Notes: generated from the sequence alone by a model not told the origin. Shown: positions 16,845-25,586, numbered from the stretch's first letter. The stretch is 64,000 nucleotides of DNA from GAS188 sp963713805 (GCA_963713805.1 CAVQNF010000039.1:62001-126000), one strand, 5' to 3'. Translations and numbers: made by a program.

Positions 16845-17612
16845 ATGCCCGCAGCTTTCCATACGTTTTCGTGCCGCACCGACAACATCGGCGTATTGAT
16901 CCATGACGAAGCGACAGGCTCGACCGCGACGGTCGACGTGCCGGATGCGGAGGCCGTCGAGCGCGCCTTGCGCGACAAGAACTGGCGGCTCACCCATATC
17001 ATCGTCACGCACCGACATTTGGATCACATCGAGGGCATCCCGGCCCTGAAGGCGAAGACGGGCGCGCGCGTCATCGCGCCGAAGAAAGCGGCCGCGCAAG
17101 TCCCCGAGGCCGATGAACTCGTGGCCGAAGGAGACAAGGTCAAGATCGGCGAGCTCACCGCCTCGGTGCTCGACACGCCCGGTCACTGCGCCGACCACAT
17201 CTCCTATTGGTTCGCGAAGGACAATGCGTTGTTCGCCGGCGACACCATCTTCACGCTCGGTTGCGGCCGGGTGAGCGAAGCGACGCCGTCCGTGCTCTGG
17301 TCATCGTTGCAGCGCATCGTCGCCCTGCCCAACGAGACGCGCATCTGGTCAGGCCATGAATATACCTTGTCGAACGCCAAATTCGCGCTCTCGGTCGATG
17401 GCACGAACGAAGCGCTGAAGGCCCGATATGCCGAGATCGAGAAGCTGCGCGCCGCCGATAAGCTCACCGTGCCGACGACGCTCGCCGAGGAGAAGGCCAC
17501 CAATCCCTTCCTGCGCGCCGGCGATCCCAAGGTGCAGAAGGCGGTCGGCATGACGGGGGCCGATCCGAGCGCGGTGTTTGCCGAATTGCGCGAGCGCAAG
17601 AACCGCTTTTGA
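16845..17612 (+). CDS. gloB: Hydroxyacylglutathione hydrolase (glyoxalase II)
   Basis: Second enzyme of methylglyoxal detoxification; it hydrolyses S-D-lactoylglutathione. 255 residues, full length. The metallo-beta-lactamase metal motif is THRHLDH, followed by the His in TPGHCADH, the Asp in FAGDTIFTLGCGR and the His in GHEYT. The C-terminal substrate-binding helical domain ends in ELRERKNRF, typical for GloB. The start has AGGAGA 7 bp upstream. A glutathione S-transferase gene lies 1.5 kb downstream, consistent with a glutathione-using organism. Confidence 0.95.
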   Translation: MPAAFHTFSCRTDNIGVLIHDEATGSTATVDVPDAEAVERALRDKNWRLTHIIVTHRHLDHIEGIPALKAKTGARVIAPKKAAAQVPEADELVAEGDKVKIGELTASVLDTPGHCADHISYWFAKDNALFAGDTIFTLGCGRVSEATPSVLWSSLQRIVALPNETRIWSGHEYTLSNAKFALSVDGTNEALKARYAEIEKLRAADKLTVPTTLAEEKATNPFLRAGDPKVQKAVGMTGADPSAVFAELRERKNRF

Positions 17613-17685
17613 GGAGCGCCTGCCGTCGCCCATCCTCTGACCTCGAGGAGGCCGACGCGGCAAGGCGCGATTGCGCGAGGGACAC

Positions 17686-18126
17686 ATGCCTGGCCGTTCC
17701 GCCGAGGACGTGATCCGCGAGCTTGATCTTTCGCCGCACCCGGAAGGCGGCTGGTATCGTGAGAGTTTTCGCGACGCCAGGGTATCGAGCGAGAGCAGGC
17801 CGGCCTCGACGGCGATCTATTTCCTGCTGAAGGCGGGCGAGATTTCGCATTGGCATCGCATCGACGCGACCGAGATCTGGCTTTGGCATGCCGGCGCGCC
17901 GCTCACCTTATCGATCTCGATCGATGGCGAGCAAAGCCATTCCCATCGCCTCGGCGCCGATCTCGCCTCGGGCGAGCGCCCGCAAGCCGTCGTGCCGGCA
18001 CATGCCTGGCAAAGCGCGAAAAGCCTCGGAGATTGGACGCTCGTCTCCTGCGTGGTCGCCCCGGGCTTCGACTTCGCCGCCTTCGAGATGGCGGCACCCG
18101 ATTGGCGCCCGACACGCGACCGTTGA
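17686..18126 (+). CDS. Cupin-fold protein (DUF985 / Cupin_5)
   Basis: A 146-residue beta-barrel protein of the DUF985 family: N-terminal LDLSPHPEGGWYRESF, central ISHWHRIDATEIWLWHAG (potential metal ligands), and C-terminal VVAPGFDFAAFEMA. Members of the family are widespread and of uncertain function, some being linked to sugar or nucleotide-sugar binding. GAGGGA precedes ATG 17686. It lies 73 bp after gloB and could be cotranscribed with it. Confidence 0.88.
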   Translation: MPGRSAEDVIRELDLSPHPEGGWYRESFRDARVSSESRPASTAIYFLLKAGEISHWHRIDATEIWLWHAGAPLTLSISIDGEQSHSHRLGADLASGERPQAVVPAHAWQSAKSLGDWTLVSCVVAPGFDFAAFEMAAPDWRPTRDR

Positions 18127-18196
18127 GGAAGGCGGAGCTGCGGCGAAAGGCGCCGGAAGTGCTGGGTTGGCTCCGAAAATTACAGCCTCGACCAGC

Positions 18197-18228
18197 TTGA
18201 CTTACCGTAAGTATCCGCTTACCGTAAG
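18197..18228 (+). promoter_or_regulatory. Promoter with two tandem 11-bp operators for the ArsR-family gene
   Basis: The 11-bp imperfect palindrome CTTACCGTAAG occurs twice, at 18201-18211 and 18218-18228, 17 bp (under two helix turns) apart, directly before the ArsR start at 18231. A TTGACT (-35) at 18197-18202 overlaps the first copy; a weak TACCGT at the right distance overlaps the second. The arrangement is what a self-repressing ArsR regulator would use. Confidence 0.65.
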
Positions 18229-18230
18229 GC

Positions 18231-18584
18231 ATGGCTAACACAAATGCCGCTTTGAGTGCGCTTGCCGACCCGACGCGCCGAGGGGTGCTCGAGCGCCTCG
18301 CCGCCGGTCCCGCTTCCGTCGGAGAGATCGCGGCCGAGCTTCCGGTGAGCAGGCCCGCCGTTTCGCAGCATCTCAAGGTGCTGAAGGGCGCAGGCCTCGT
18401 CGTGGATCGCGCGCAAGGCACGAGGCGCGTCTACCAGATCGACCCAGCAGGACTTGGCGCCATCCGCGCCTGGCTCGATCAATTCTGGACCGTGGCGCTC
18501 GATGCCTTCAAGGCCGAGGCCGAGCGCGACGAAAGCGCCGGCGTTCAAGCGGGGATTGCAAATCGCAGGGAGCGCCAGCGGTGA
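18231..18584 (+). CDS. ArsR/SmtB-family transcriptional regulator
   Basis: A 117-residue winged-helix repressor. The helix-turn-helix is at about residues 25-75 (SVGEIAAELPVSRPAVSQHL, then LKVLKGAGLV). No Cys metal-binding motif (such as CxC) is present, so it belongs to the SRPBCC-associated, non-metal ArsR group. Its stop overlaps the next gene (GTGA), and pairs of this kind with an SRPBCC protein are common. Tandem palindromes just before the start suggest autoregulation. Confidence 0.92.
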   Translation: MANTNAALSALADPTRRGVLERLAAGPASVGEIAAELPVSRPAVSQHLKVLKGAGLVVDRAQGTRRVYQIDPAGLGAIRAWLDQFWTVALDAFKAEAERDESAGVQAGIANRRERQR

Positions 18585-19078
18585 AGACGATGGCGAAGAC
18601 GATCAAGCCGGCTCCGGTCCGCCGCAGCATAGAGGTCAGGGCGAGCATCGAGCGCGCATTCGAGGTGTTCACGGCCGGTTTCGGGAAATGGTGGCCGCAT
18701 TCGCATACGATCAGCAAAGGCAAGCTGAAGACGGCGGTGATCGAGCCCCGGGTCGGTGGACGCTGGTATGGAGAGGACGAGGACGGCACGAAAACCGATT
18801 GGGGCCATGTGCTCGCCTTCGAGCCGCCGAGCCATCTCGTGCTCGCCTGGCAGATCAACTCGGACTGGCGCTTCGATCCCAAGGTCGTCAGCGAGCTCGA
18901 GCTGCGCTTCACAGCGCTCGCCGCGCAATTGACGCGCGTCGAGCTCGAGCATCGCAATCTCGAGCGCCTGGGACCGAAATTCGAGGAAATTCGCGCGGCT
19001 TTCGAATCGCCGAACGGCTGGGGCGCCATCATGAGCATGTTCGCGGCGGCGGCGGAAGCCGACGAGACCGCCAAGTAA
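18581..19078 (+). CDS. SRPBCC-fold protein (AHSA1-like)
   Basis: A 165-residue START/Bet v1-like protein of the activator-of-Hsp90-ATPase C-terminal (AHSA1) family: SIEVRASIERAFEVFT at the N terminus, GGRWYGEDEDGT and WGHVLAFEPPSHLVLAW in the middle, and a C-terminal amphipathic helix. It probably binds a hydrophobic ligand. The likely start is GTG 18581, overlapping the ArsR stop; ATG 18590 is an alternative. It is coupled to the regulator and likely under its control. Confidence 0.88.
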   Translation: MKTMAKTIKPAPVRRSIEVRASIERAFEVFTAGFGKWWPHSHTISKGKLKTAVIEPRVGGRWYGEDEDGTKTDWGHVLAFEPPSHLVLAWQINSDWRFDPKVVSELELRFTALAAQLTRVELEHRNLERLGPKFEEIRAAFESPNGWGAIMSMFAAAAEADETAK

Positions 19079-19170
19079 GCACCAAGTGACGGCGGCCGGC
19101 CGGCGCGAACAGCCGGCGCGCCGACGAAAAGCGACACCGAGGGTTCGAGAGAACAGGAAAGGAGAGCGTC

Positions 19171-19812
19171 ATGGCAGAGTTCACCGTCTACGGCGTGCCC
19201 GGCAGCCCTTATCTCCGCAGTGCCCTTCTCGGCTTCGAGGAGAAAGGCGTCGCCTACAGATTGCGTCCCATGGGTTTCGGCGAGACGAAGACGCAAGAGC
19301 ATCTCGCCCGCAATCCGTTCGGCCGCATTCCCGTCGTCGATCATGGCGATTTCCGCCTTTACGAAACCCAGGCGATCCTTCGCTATCTCGATGACCTTTA
19401 TCCGGCGCCACCGTTGTGTCCGAAAAATCCGCGGGCGAAGGCGCGCATGAACCAGCTCGCCGGCATCAGCGATTGGTATTTCTTTCCGAAGGTCAGCGCC
19501 ACGATCGCCTTCCAGCGCTTCGCCGTTCCGATGATGGGCGGCACGCCCGACGAGGCGGTGATCGCGGCCGCGAAGCCGGATGCCGTCAACTGCGTTCAGG
19601 CGATCGAGGGCTTGATGGGGGACGTCTATCTCACGGGCGAGGAGATCTCGATCGCCGATCTGATGCTCATTCCCCATGTGCATTATTTCGCGCTCACGCC
19701 CGAAGGAAAGGAGATCCTGCGCGACGGCAAGCTTCAGCGCTGGGTCGAGCGGATGCGGCGCCGCCCAAGCCTCGAGCGTACGGAGATCGAAAGGCTCAAG
19801 GCAGCGGCTTGA
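19171..19812 (+). CDS. Glutathione S-transferase
   Basis: A cytosolic GST of 213 residues. The N-terminal thioredoxin-like domain has VYGVPGSPYLRSALL (glutathione-site region with Ser/Tyr) and the cis-Pro GRIPVVDHGDFRLYETQAIL block. The C-terminal all-helical domain contains the N-capping motif GEEISIADLMLIP. Strong ribosome site GGAAAGGAG. Exact substrate unknown. Confidence 0.92.
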   Translation: MAEFTVYGVPGSPYLRSALLGFEEKGVAYRLRPMGFGETKTQEHLARNPFGRIPVVDHGDFRLYETQAILRYLDDLYPAPPLCPKNPRAKARMNQLAGISDWYFFPKVSATIAFQRFAVPMMGGTPDEAVIAAAKPDAVNCVQAIEGLMGDVYLTGEEISIADLMLIPHVHYFALTPEGKEILRDGKLQRWVERMRRRPSLERTEIERLKAAA

Positions 19813-19841
19813 GCCGCACGACCTCGATCGACGTTTGCTCC

Positions 19842-20870
19842 TCAATTCACATAGACCTCGGCGGCCACGACCTCGAGCGCCTCGGACCAGGTCACGCGGC
19901 CTTGGAACCACAGCTTGATGCCATGAGCCGCGAAGGCCTCGGCCATCAGCCGATGCGGATTGGCCGAGGCCATGGCGATCGCCTCCTCGAAGCTCGCGAA
20001 ACCCCAGCTCACGACGTTACGGATCGCGGCGTCGAGCGTGAGCGAAGAGCCGGCAAGCAGCGCTTGACCTGGCAGATGCACCTTGCCGTCGGCGTCGAGC
20101 TCGATCGTGAACCCCGCGAAAGGGTGCGAGCCCACGGATTCGGCGGCGGCGGCCGAGACGGCATCGGTGACGAGGATCGAGCGCTCCACGCCTTTCGCCC
20201 GCAGCAGGACTTTCAAGGCTTGCGGGGGAATGTGGATGCCGTCGGCGATGAAATCGGCAAAGAGCCGATCCTCGGCGAGCTGGGCGAAGATGGTGTTGTC
20301 GAGCTTGTGCACGGATTGCGGCACGCCATTGCCGAGATGCGTCGAGAGGGAAAGGCCGGCCTCTACCGCCTCGGCAAGCACCTCTCCTTTCGCGGCGCTG
20401 TGGCCCATCGCGACGACCTTGCCGCGCGCCTTTGCCCAGCGGATGAGCTCGAGCGCCCCCTCGACCTCGGGCGCGAGCGTGATGAGAAGGATCGGCCGCC
20501 CAAGCCCCGCCTCCAACCGCTCGACAAGGGCCGGATCGGCGGCCGTCATCGCCTGATGCGGGTGACACCCGCGGTAACCTTCGGCGGGATTCAGGAACGG
20601 CCCTTCGAGATGATATCCCGGGCACATGCCGGGGCCGAGGCGGCCCGTCTCAACAGCGCGGTCGAGCGCCTTGAAGCGGGCCTCGAGCGCATCGGGAAGC
20701 GCGGTGATCAAGGTCGGGAGGCAACACGTGACGCCGGTTGAGCGCATCCAGTTCAGCGCATGATCCAGCATTTCGGGCGTGATCGCCTCATCGTTGAAGT
20801 CGATCCCGCCAAAGCCGTTGACCTGGAGGTCGAAGAGACCGGGCGTCACACGGTAACCGCTCTTCCTCAC
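19842..20870 (-). CDS. nagA: N-acetylglucosamine-6-phosphate deacetylase
   Basis: Removes the acetyl group from GlcNAc-6-phosphate; the product goes to NagB, encoded immediately upstream. 342 residues. Amidohydrolase motifs: GLFDLQVNGFGGIDFND, GYHLEGPFLNP (metal-bridging Glu), MGHSAA, STHLGNGVPQ and LVTDAVSA (catalytic Asp). The N-terminal beta-sandwich strands found in Escherichia coli NagA are missing: the protein begins about ten residues before the first barrel strand. The start overlaps the nagB stop by 4 bp. Confidence 0.9.
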   Translation of the reverse strand: MRKSGYRVTPGLFDLQVNGFGGIDFNDEAITPEMLDHALNWMRSTGVTCCLPTLITALPDALEARFKALDRAVETGRLGPGMCPGYHLEGPFLNPAEGYRGCHPHQAMTAADPALVERLEAGLGRPILLITLAPEVEGALELIRWAKARGKVVAMGHSAAKGEVLAEAVEAGLSLSTHLGNGVPQSVHKLDNTIFAQLAEDRLFADFIADGIHIPPQALKVLLRAKGVERSILVTDAVSAAAAESVGSHPFAGFTIELDADGKVHLPGQALLAGSSLTLDAAIRNVVSWGFASFEEAIAMASANPHRLMAEAFAAHGIKLWFQGRVTWSEALEVVAAEVYVN

Positions 20871-21628
20871 GCGCTTTTCCTAGCGCTTTTCTCCGTGAGC
20901 AGCGAGGCCGCGGCGGGATCGAGAAAGAGCGTGCAGGACGCGTGCCGCTGAAGGATCGAGGCCGGAAATTGCGGTGACACCTCCCCTTCCACCGCCGCCT
21001 TCACGGCTTTCGCCTTGCGCAGATCGGGCACGCTGACGATGAGCGCGCGAGATTTCATCATCTGCCGCACGCTCATCGAGATGGCGCGCCGCGGCACGTC
21101 GGCGAGGGTCGCGAACCAGCCCTCGCCGAGCTGCTGGCGCCGGCACGCCTCGTCGAGCTCGACCACGAGAAAAGGCGCCTCGGTGGTGAAATCCGCCGGC
21201 GGGTCGTTGAAGGCGAGGTGGCAGTTCTCGCCGATGCCCGCGAAGCCCACATCGACGGCAAGGCTGCCGAGCCTTGCGTTCAGCCGCGCGACCTCGGCAT
21301 CGATGTCCTCGGCGTCGCCCTCGACCGGAACGAAGGCCTTGAGCGCCGGAAGCCGGGCCACGAAGCGCTCGCCGAGATAACGCCGGAAGCTCGCGGGATG
21401 GCTTTCAGGAAGGCCGACATACTCGTCGAGATGAAAGGCGGTCACCTTCGACCAGTCGATTCCTTCCGCCTCGACCAGGCGGTCCAGCATGTCGAGCTGG
21501 CTCATGCCGGTTGCGACGACGATCGTTGATTCGCCTCGGCGCGCGATCGCGTCGCGAATGACGCTCGCGCCCGCGGCCGACGCGGCCACGCCCAGCGCAT
21601 CCTTGTCCGGCAGGATCTCGAGCTTCAC
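20867..21628 (-). CDS. nagB: Glucosamine-6-phosphate deaminase
   Basis: Converts GlcN-6-phosphate to fructose-6-phosphate and ammonia, feeding amino sugars into glycolysis. 253 residues. Motifs: VVATGMSQLDML (phosphate loop), FHLDEYVGLP (catalytic Asp), GFAGIGENCHLAFNDPP (catalytic Glu/His). The start is GTG 21628 with GAGAGGGG upstream. It overlaps nagA downstream in ATGA and forms a two-gene operon with it. No PTS or kinase for GlcNAc is in the window. Confidence 0.92.
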   Translation of the reverse strand: MKLEILPDKDALGVAASAAGASVIRDAIARRGESTIVVATGMSQLDMLDRLVEAEGIDWSKVTAFHLDEYVGLPESHPASFRRYLGERFVARLPALKAFVPVEGDAEDIDAEVARLNARLGSLAVDVGFAGIGENCHLAFNDPPADFTTEAPFLVVELDEACRRQQLGEGWFATLADVPRRAISMSVRQMMKSRALIVSVPDLRKAKAVKAAVEGEVSPQFPASILQRHASCTLFLDPAAASLLTEKSARKSA

Positions 21629-21674
21629 GTGAAGGCCCCTCTCTGGTCGATGATGCCGCATGCCGCCTGTGGGA

Positions 21675-22361
21675 TCAGAAGGTCTCGACCCAGGGCCTCA
21701 CCTCGATCTCCCAGGACCAGGCGTCGCGCGGCTGACGGATGAGGTGAAGATAGCTTTGCGCGATCGAATCCGGATCGAGCATGGCGCCACGCCCCTCCGG
21801 ATCGGGCCGGCGCGCGGAACGAATGCCGCCGTCGATGACCACGTGCCCGACATGCACGCCGTGCGGATGCAGCTCGCGCGCCATGGACTGTGCGAGACCT
21901 CGAAGAGCGAATTTCCCCATGGCGAAGGGTGCGGAGCGCGGATAGCCCTTGACGCCGGCGGACGCGCCGGTGAACAGGATCGTGCCCTTGCCGCGCGCCA
22001 GCATGGCACGCGCCGCCTGCTGGCCGGCGAGGAACGCACCGAAGGCCGTGATCTCGAGCGAGCGACGCACCTCGGCGGGATCGAGCTCGATCAGCGGCCC
22101 ACGAACGCGATAGGAGGGATTGTAGATCATCACCTCGAGCGGGCCCACCGCCTGGAACAGCGCCGCGACCTCTCTCGGGTCGGCGGCGTCGCAGCGATGC
22201 GCATCGGCCTTGGTTTCCCTTGCGAGATCGGCGAGCTTGTCGGTGTCGCGGGCGGCGAGCACGAGCGCATAGCCCTCGCGCGCGAGAAGCCGAGCCAGCG
22301 ATGCGGAAAGCCCGTCACCCACGCCGATGATGAGCGCGGTGCCTGAAGGTCGATCGTTCAT
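21675..22361 (-). CDS. Short-chain dehydrogenase/reductase
   Basis: NAD(P)-dependent oxidoreductase of 228 residues. The cofactor-binding motif is atypical (IIGVGDGLSASLA rather than TGxxxGIG), and the active site shows TGASAG with YPRSAPFAMGKFAL, where the usual YxxxK reads with Phe/Ala before the Lys region. It is closest in style to the GVGPGLG-type SDRs of uncertain substrate. The start at 22361 is chosen because the conserved first strand follows it directly. Confidence 0.82.
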   Translation of the reverse strand: MNDRPSGTALIIGVGDGLSASLARLLAREGYALVLAARDTDKLADLARETKADAHRCDAADPREVAALFQAVGPLEVMIYNPSYRVRGPLIELDPAEVRRSLEITAFGAFLAGQQAARAMLARGKGTILFTGASAGVKGYPRSAPFAMGKFALRGLAQSMARELHPHGVHVGHVVIDGGIRSARRPDPEGRGAMLDPDSIAQSYLHLIRQPRDAWSWEIEVRPWVETF

Positions 22362-22398
22362 GAGGGAATCCTCAAGCCGGTGCCATGAAGCATTTAGA

Positions 22399-22444
22399 GC
22401 ATGATCCGCAAAAATGGGAACTATTTTTGCGGGTAAGATCATGC
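22399..22444. repeat. Rhizobiales-type intergenic palindrome
   Basis: Inverted repeat with outer arms GCATGATC (22399-22406) and GATCATGC (22437-22444) and inner arms CAAAAA/TTTTTG. Palindromes with the GCATGATC...GATCATGC frame are dispersed in intergenic regions of many Hyphomicrobiales genomes (knowledge from memory). It lies in the SDR-YHS intergenic region; the remaining ~260 bp up to 22700 hold nothing recognisable. Confidence 0.6.
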
Positions 22445-22703
22445 GTCAAAACAATGGATTGGGCGTATGGCGCATCCAACGCATGCGGGCGCTGGGACCG
22501 ATCCGAGCTGAAGCCAGGCTTTGGCTTTTCGTCCCCACCGAATTTGACTTCGCTCGCCCTTCGGCGTAGGCGACCCCTGAAATCGACGAACGCGAGCCTT
22601 CGAGCCGCCAACCGGGACAAGGCCATCCTCGATGCGAGGTGTGCCGGGAGCCCGGAGGTCAACGTCCGACAGCGCGTGGCGCTCTCGGGCGCTGAAGTGC
22701 GTT

Positions 22704-22898
22704 GTGAAGAGGGCAGTGGCGAGTGTGCGAGTAGCAGTGAGCGAGTAGAGGAGTAGAGAGAGTGAGGAGTGAGGAGTGAGGAGTGAGGAGTGAGGAGTGA
22801 GAGGTAGAGAGATTCTACTTGCTGTCTCACTGCTCACTTCTCAACTTTTCACTTTTCACTACTCGCTACTCGCTACTGGCTCCTTCACTACTCGCACC
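22704..22898. repeat. Heptad repeat array 1 (inverted)
   Basis: Purine-rich left part with five exact GTGAGGA heptads at 22762-22796 plus degenerate GAGTAG-type units, then a short centre and a pyrimidine-rich right part of CTCACTG/CTACTCG-type units to about 22898. The halves are roughly complementary. It ends 14 bp before the YHS gene start. Confidence 0.8.
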
Positions 22899-22912
22899 GA
22901 GAGGAGATCCCA

Positions 22913-23125
22913 ATGCCGAAGCCGGGCCTGAACATCGAGGATGCGATCAACAGCGTTTGCCCCTGGTCGGGCAAGCCGATCTCTCCGGATTCGCTCACGC
23001 GCTATCGCGGTGCGGTGGTGGGCTTCTGCAATCCCGGCTGCCGGGACAAGTTCGAGCAGGCGGTGACCCTGTTCGACGCGGCCTTGAGCGATGCCGGACT
23101 CGACGATGCGGGGCTCGATGAGTAG
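22913..23125 (+). CDS. YHS-domain-like small protein
   Basis: A 70-residue cytosolic protein with the two-cysteine pattern of a YHS-type metal-binding fold: NSVCPWSGKPI at the N-terminal side and VVGFCNPGCRDKFEQA in the middle. The Asp-rich C terminus carries a short repeat (DAGLDDAGLDE). A good ribosome site, GAGGAGA, precedes ATG 22913. The gene is enclosed by heptad arrays on both sides, and its TAG stop is part of the second array. Confidence 0.82.
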   Translation: MPKPGLNIEDAINSVCPWSGKPISPDSLTRYRGAVVGFCNPGCRDKFEQAVTLFDAALSDAGLDDAGLDE

Positions 23126-23337
23126 TGAGGGAAGAGTGATAAGTGAACAGTGAGAGAAGAGTGATAAGTGAAACAGTGAGAAGTGAAACAGTGAGAAGTG
23201 AGTAGTAAACAGAATCTCCCTCACCCCTCACCCCTCACCCCTCACCCCTCACCCCTCACTACTCACCCCTCACTCCTCACTCCTCACCCCTCGCTACTCG
23301 CTACTCGCCACTCGCCACTCGCTACTCGCCACTCACT
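23121..23337. repeat. Heptad repeat array 2 (inverted)
   Basis: Begins at the YHS stop codon. Left part of GTGAGAA/GTGATAA-type units; right part (about 23214-23337) with at least five consecutive CTCACCC heptads followed by CTACTCG/CCACTCG units. It runs to within 11 bp of the ffh start and so occupies the whole ffh leader. Confidence 0.85.
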
Positions 23338-23347
23338 GTGAGAAATC

Positions 23348-24977
23348 ATGTTCGACGGCCTTTCCACGCGACTTTCCGGCATCCTCGATAAGCTCACCCG
23401 CCGCGGCGCCTTGACCGAGACGGATGTCGGCGAAGCGTTGCGCGAGGTGCGCCGCGCGCTGCTCGAGGCCGATGTCGCGCTCGACGTGGTCCGTTCCTTC
23501 ACCGACAAGCTGCGCTCGCGCGCCGTCGGCGCGGAGGTGGTGAAATCGGTGACCCCCGGCCAGATGGTCGTGAAGATCGTGCACGACGCGTTGGTCGAGA
23601 CGCTCGGCGCCGAGGCCGAACCGATTTCGCTCAACGCGGTGCCGCCCGTGCCCATCCTGATGGTGGGCCTGCAAGGCTCCGGCAAGACCACGACGACGGC
23701 GAAGATCGCCAAGCGCCTCACCGACCGGCAGGGCAAGCGTGTGCTGATGGCCTCGCTCGACACCCGCCGGCCGGCCGCCATGGAGCAGCTTGCCGTGCTC
23801 GGAAGCCAGACCGGCATTTCCACTTTGCCGATCATCGCCGGGCAGAACGTCATGCAGATCGCACGGCGCGCGGTCGAGGCGGCGCGCCTCGGCGGTTACG
23901 ACGTGGTCATGCTCGACACGGCCGGCCGCACCACGGTCGACGACGAGCTGATGAACGAGGTGGCGCAGGTCAAGGCCGCGACCAACCCGCATGAGACATT
24001 GCTCGTCGCCGACGCGCTGACCGGCCAGGACGCCGTCAACACCGCGCGGGCCTTCGAGGGACGGCTCGACCTCACCGGCATCGTGCTCACCCGCATCGAC
24101 GGCGACGGGCGCGGCGGCGCCGCGCTCTCGATGCGCGCCGTCACCGGCAAGCCCATCAAGCTGATGGGCGTGGGCGAGAAGATCGACGCGCTCGAGGATT
24201 TCCATCCGGCCCGCATCGCCAATCGCATCCTCGGCATGGGAGACATCGTCTCGCTCGTCGAGAAGGCGGCCGAGACCATCGACCGCGAGAAGGCCCTCGC
24301 CATCGCCGAGAAGATGCGCAAGGGCCGCTTCGACCTCGTGGATTTGCGCGAGCAGCTCCTGCAGATGTGCGAAGCTCGGCGGCCTCGGCGGCATCATGGG
24401 CATGATCCCCGGCATCGCCAGGATGAAGGATCAGATCGCCAATGCGGGCCTCGACGACCGCCTGGTCAAGCGTCAGCTCGCCATCATCGATTCGATGACG
24501 CCGCGGGAGCGCGCCAACCCGGAGATCCTGAAGGCTTCGCGCAAGCGCCGCATCGCGGCAGGCTCCGGCACCACGCCCGAGCATATCAACCGCCTCTTGA
24601 AGATGCATCGGCAGATGGCGGACATGATGAAGGCGATGGGCCGCGGCAAGGGGGGCATGATGGGCAAGATGGCCTCGATGTTCGGCATGGGCGGGAGCGA
24701 CCCGCTCGCCGGCCTCGATCTGTCGAAGCTCACGCCCGAGCAGCTCGAGACCATCAAGCGCGAGCTCGGCGGTCAATTGCCCCCGGGCTTCCCCGGTGGC
24801 GGCGAAACCCCTGCCGGCGCGGGAGCTCAGCCGCGTCTTCCCCCGGTATTCCCCGGCGGCATGCTCGGGGGAAAGCCGTCATCGCTTCCCGGGCTCGGCG
24901 GCGGCAAGCTTCCGGGCCTCGGTGGAGGCTTTCCGGGCCTGCCCGGCCTCAATCCGTTCGGGGGGAAGAAGAAATGA
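23348..24977 (+). CDS. ffh: Signal recognition particle protein Ffh, one frame break
   Basis: GTPase of the signal recognition particle that targets nascent membrane proteins with 4.5S RNA and FtsY. N domain, then G domain with GLQGSGKTTTTAK (G1), DTRRPAA, VMLDTAGRT (G3) and the usual TKID replaced by LTRIDGDGRGGAALS, then the Met-rich M domain (HRQMADMMKAMG, GKMASMFGMGG) and a Gly/Pro-rich tail. At about 24370 one extra base breaks the frame between LREQLLQM and KLGGLGGIMGMIPG; sequence on both sides is perfectly conserved. Because Ffh is essential, this is almost surely an assembly error. The leader is a heptad array with no strong ribosome site. Confidence 0.95.
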
Positions 24978-25178
24978 TGCGCGGCTTTCCTCTTCGTTTC
25001 CCGGTCGCACGGCTTGAGGCTGATGCCGTCACGGCGCCGTACCGTTCCGCCAAGGCGATGGCGCGGCGGGCCGCACCGAGAGGGACCGATAAGCCCGACC
25101 GATACGCGGCGGAACGATCGTGACACCGGAGCGTCGCCACGCCAAATCTTGCCCATTCATCTGAAACTGGAGAGAGCC

Positions 25179-25586
25179 ATGTCCCTGAAGATCCGCCTGA
25201 CCCGCAGGGGCGCCAAGAAGCGCCCCTTCTATGCCATCGTCGTCGCCGATGTGCGCGCCCCGCGCGACGGGCGCTTCATCGAGAAGATCGGCACTTACAA
25301 CCCGATGCTGGCGAAGGACGGCCCGGTGAAGCGCGTCGTTCTCGATATCGAGAAGGCCAAGGCCTGGATGGCGAAGGGCGCAAAGCCGACGGATCGCGTG
25401 CTGCGCTTTCTCGACGCTGAAGGCGTGTTGAAGCGAGAGCCGCGCAACAATCCGAAGAAGGCCGAGCCCGGCACCAAGGCGAAGGAGCGCGCCGCAGCCG
25501 CAGCCACCGCTGTTGCCGCCGCCACGCCGCCGGCCGAGGCCGCGCCCGCGGCAGCCGAGACCACGCCGGCCGCACCCACGGCGTAG
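25179..25586 (+). CDS. rpsP: 30S ribosomal protein S16
   Basis: Ribosomal protein of 135 residues. The S16 core is at 1-80 (MSLKIRLTRRGAKKRPFYAI, DGRFIEKIGTYNPM, AKPTDRVLRFLDAEG), followed by an alphaproteobacterial Ala/Pro/Glu-rich tail. The ATG at 25179 has GGAGAGA 5 bp upstream. It follows ffh, as usual, but the expected next genes (rimM, trmD, rplS) are absent; an IS110 element and unrelated genes follow instead. Confidence 0.97.
   Translation: MSLKIRLTRRGAKKRPFYAIVVADVRAPRDGRFIEKIGTYNPMLAKDGPVKRVVLDIEKAKAWMAKGAKPTDRVLRFLDAEGVLKREPRNNPKKAEPGTKAKERAAAAATAVAAATPPAEAAPAAAETTPAAPTA

Noticed and set aside
22385..22756. 123-codon frame upstream of the YHS gene
   Set aside because: It runs through a palindrome and the heptad array and has no recognisable domain.
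22704..23337. Repeat arrays considered as CRISPR arrays
   Set aside because: Period is 7 bp without unique spacers, the arms are complementary, and no cas gene is present.
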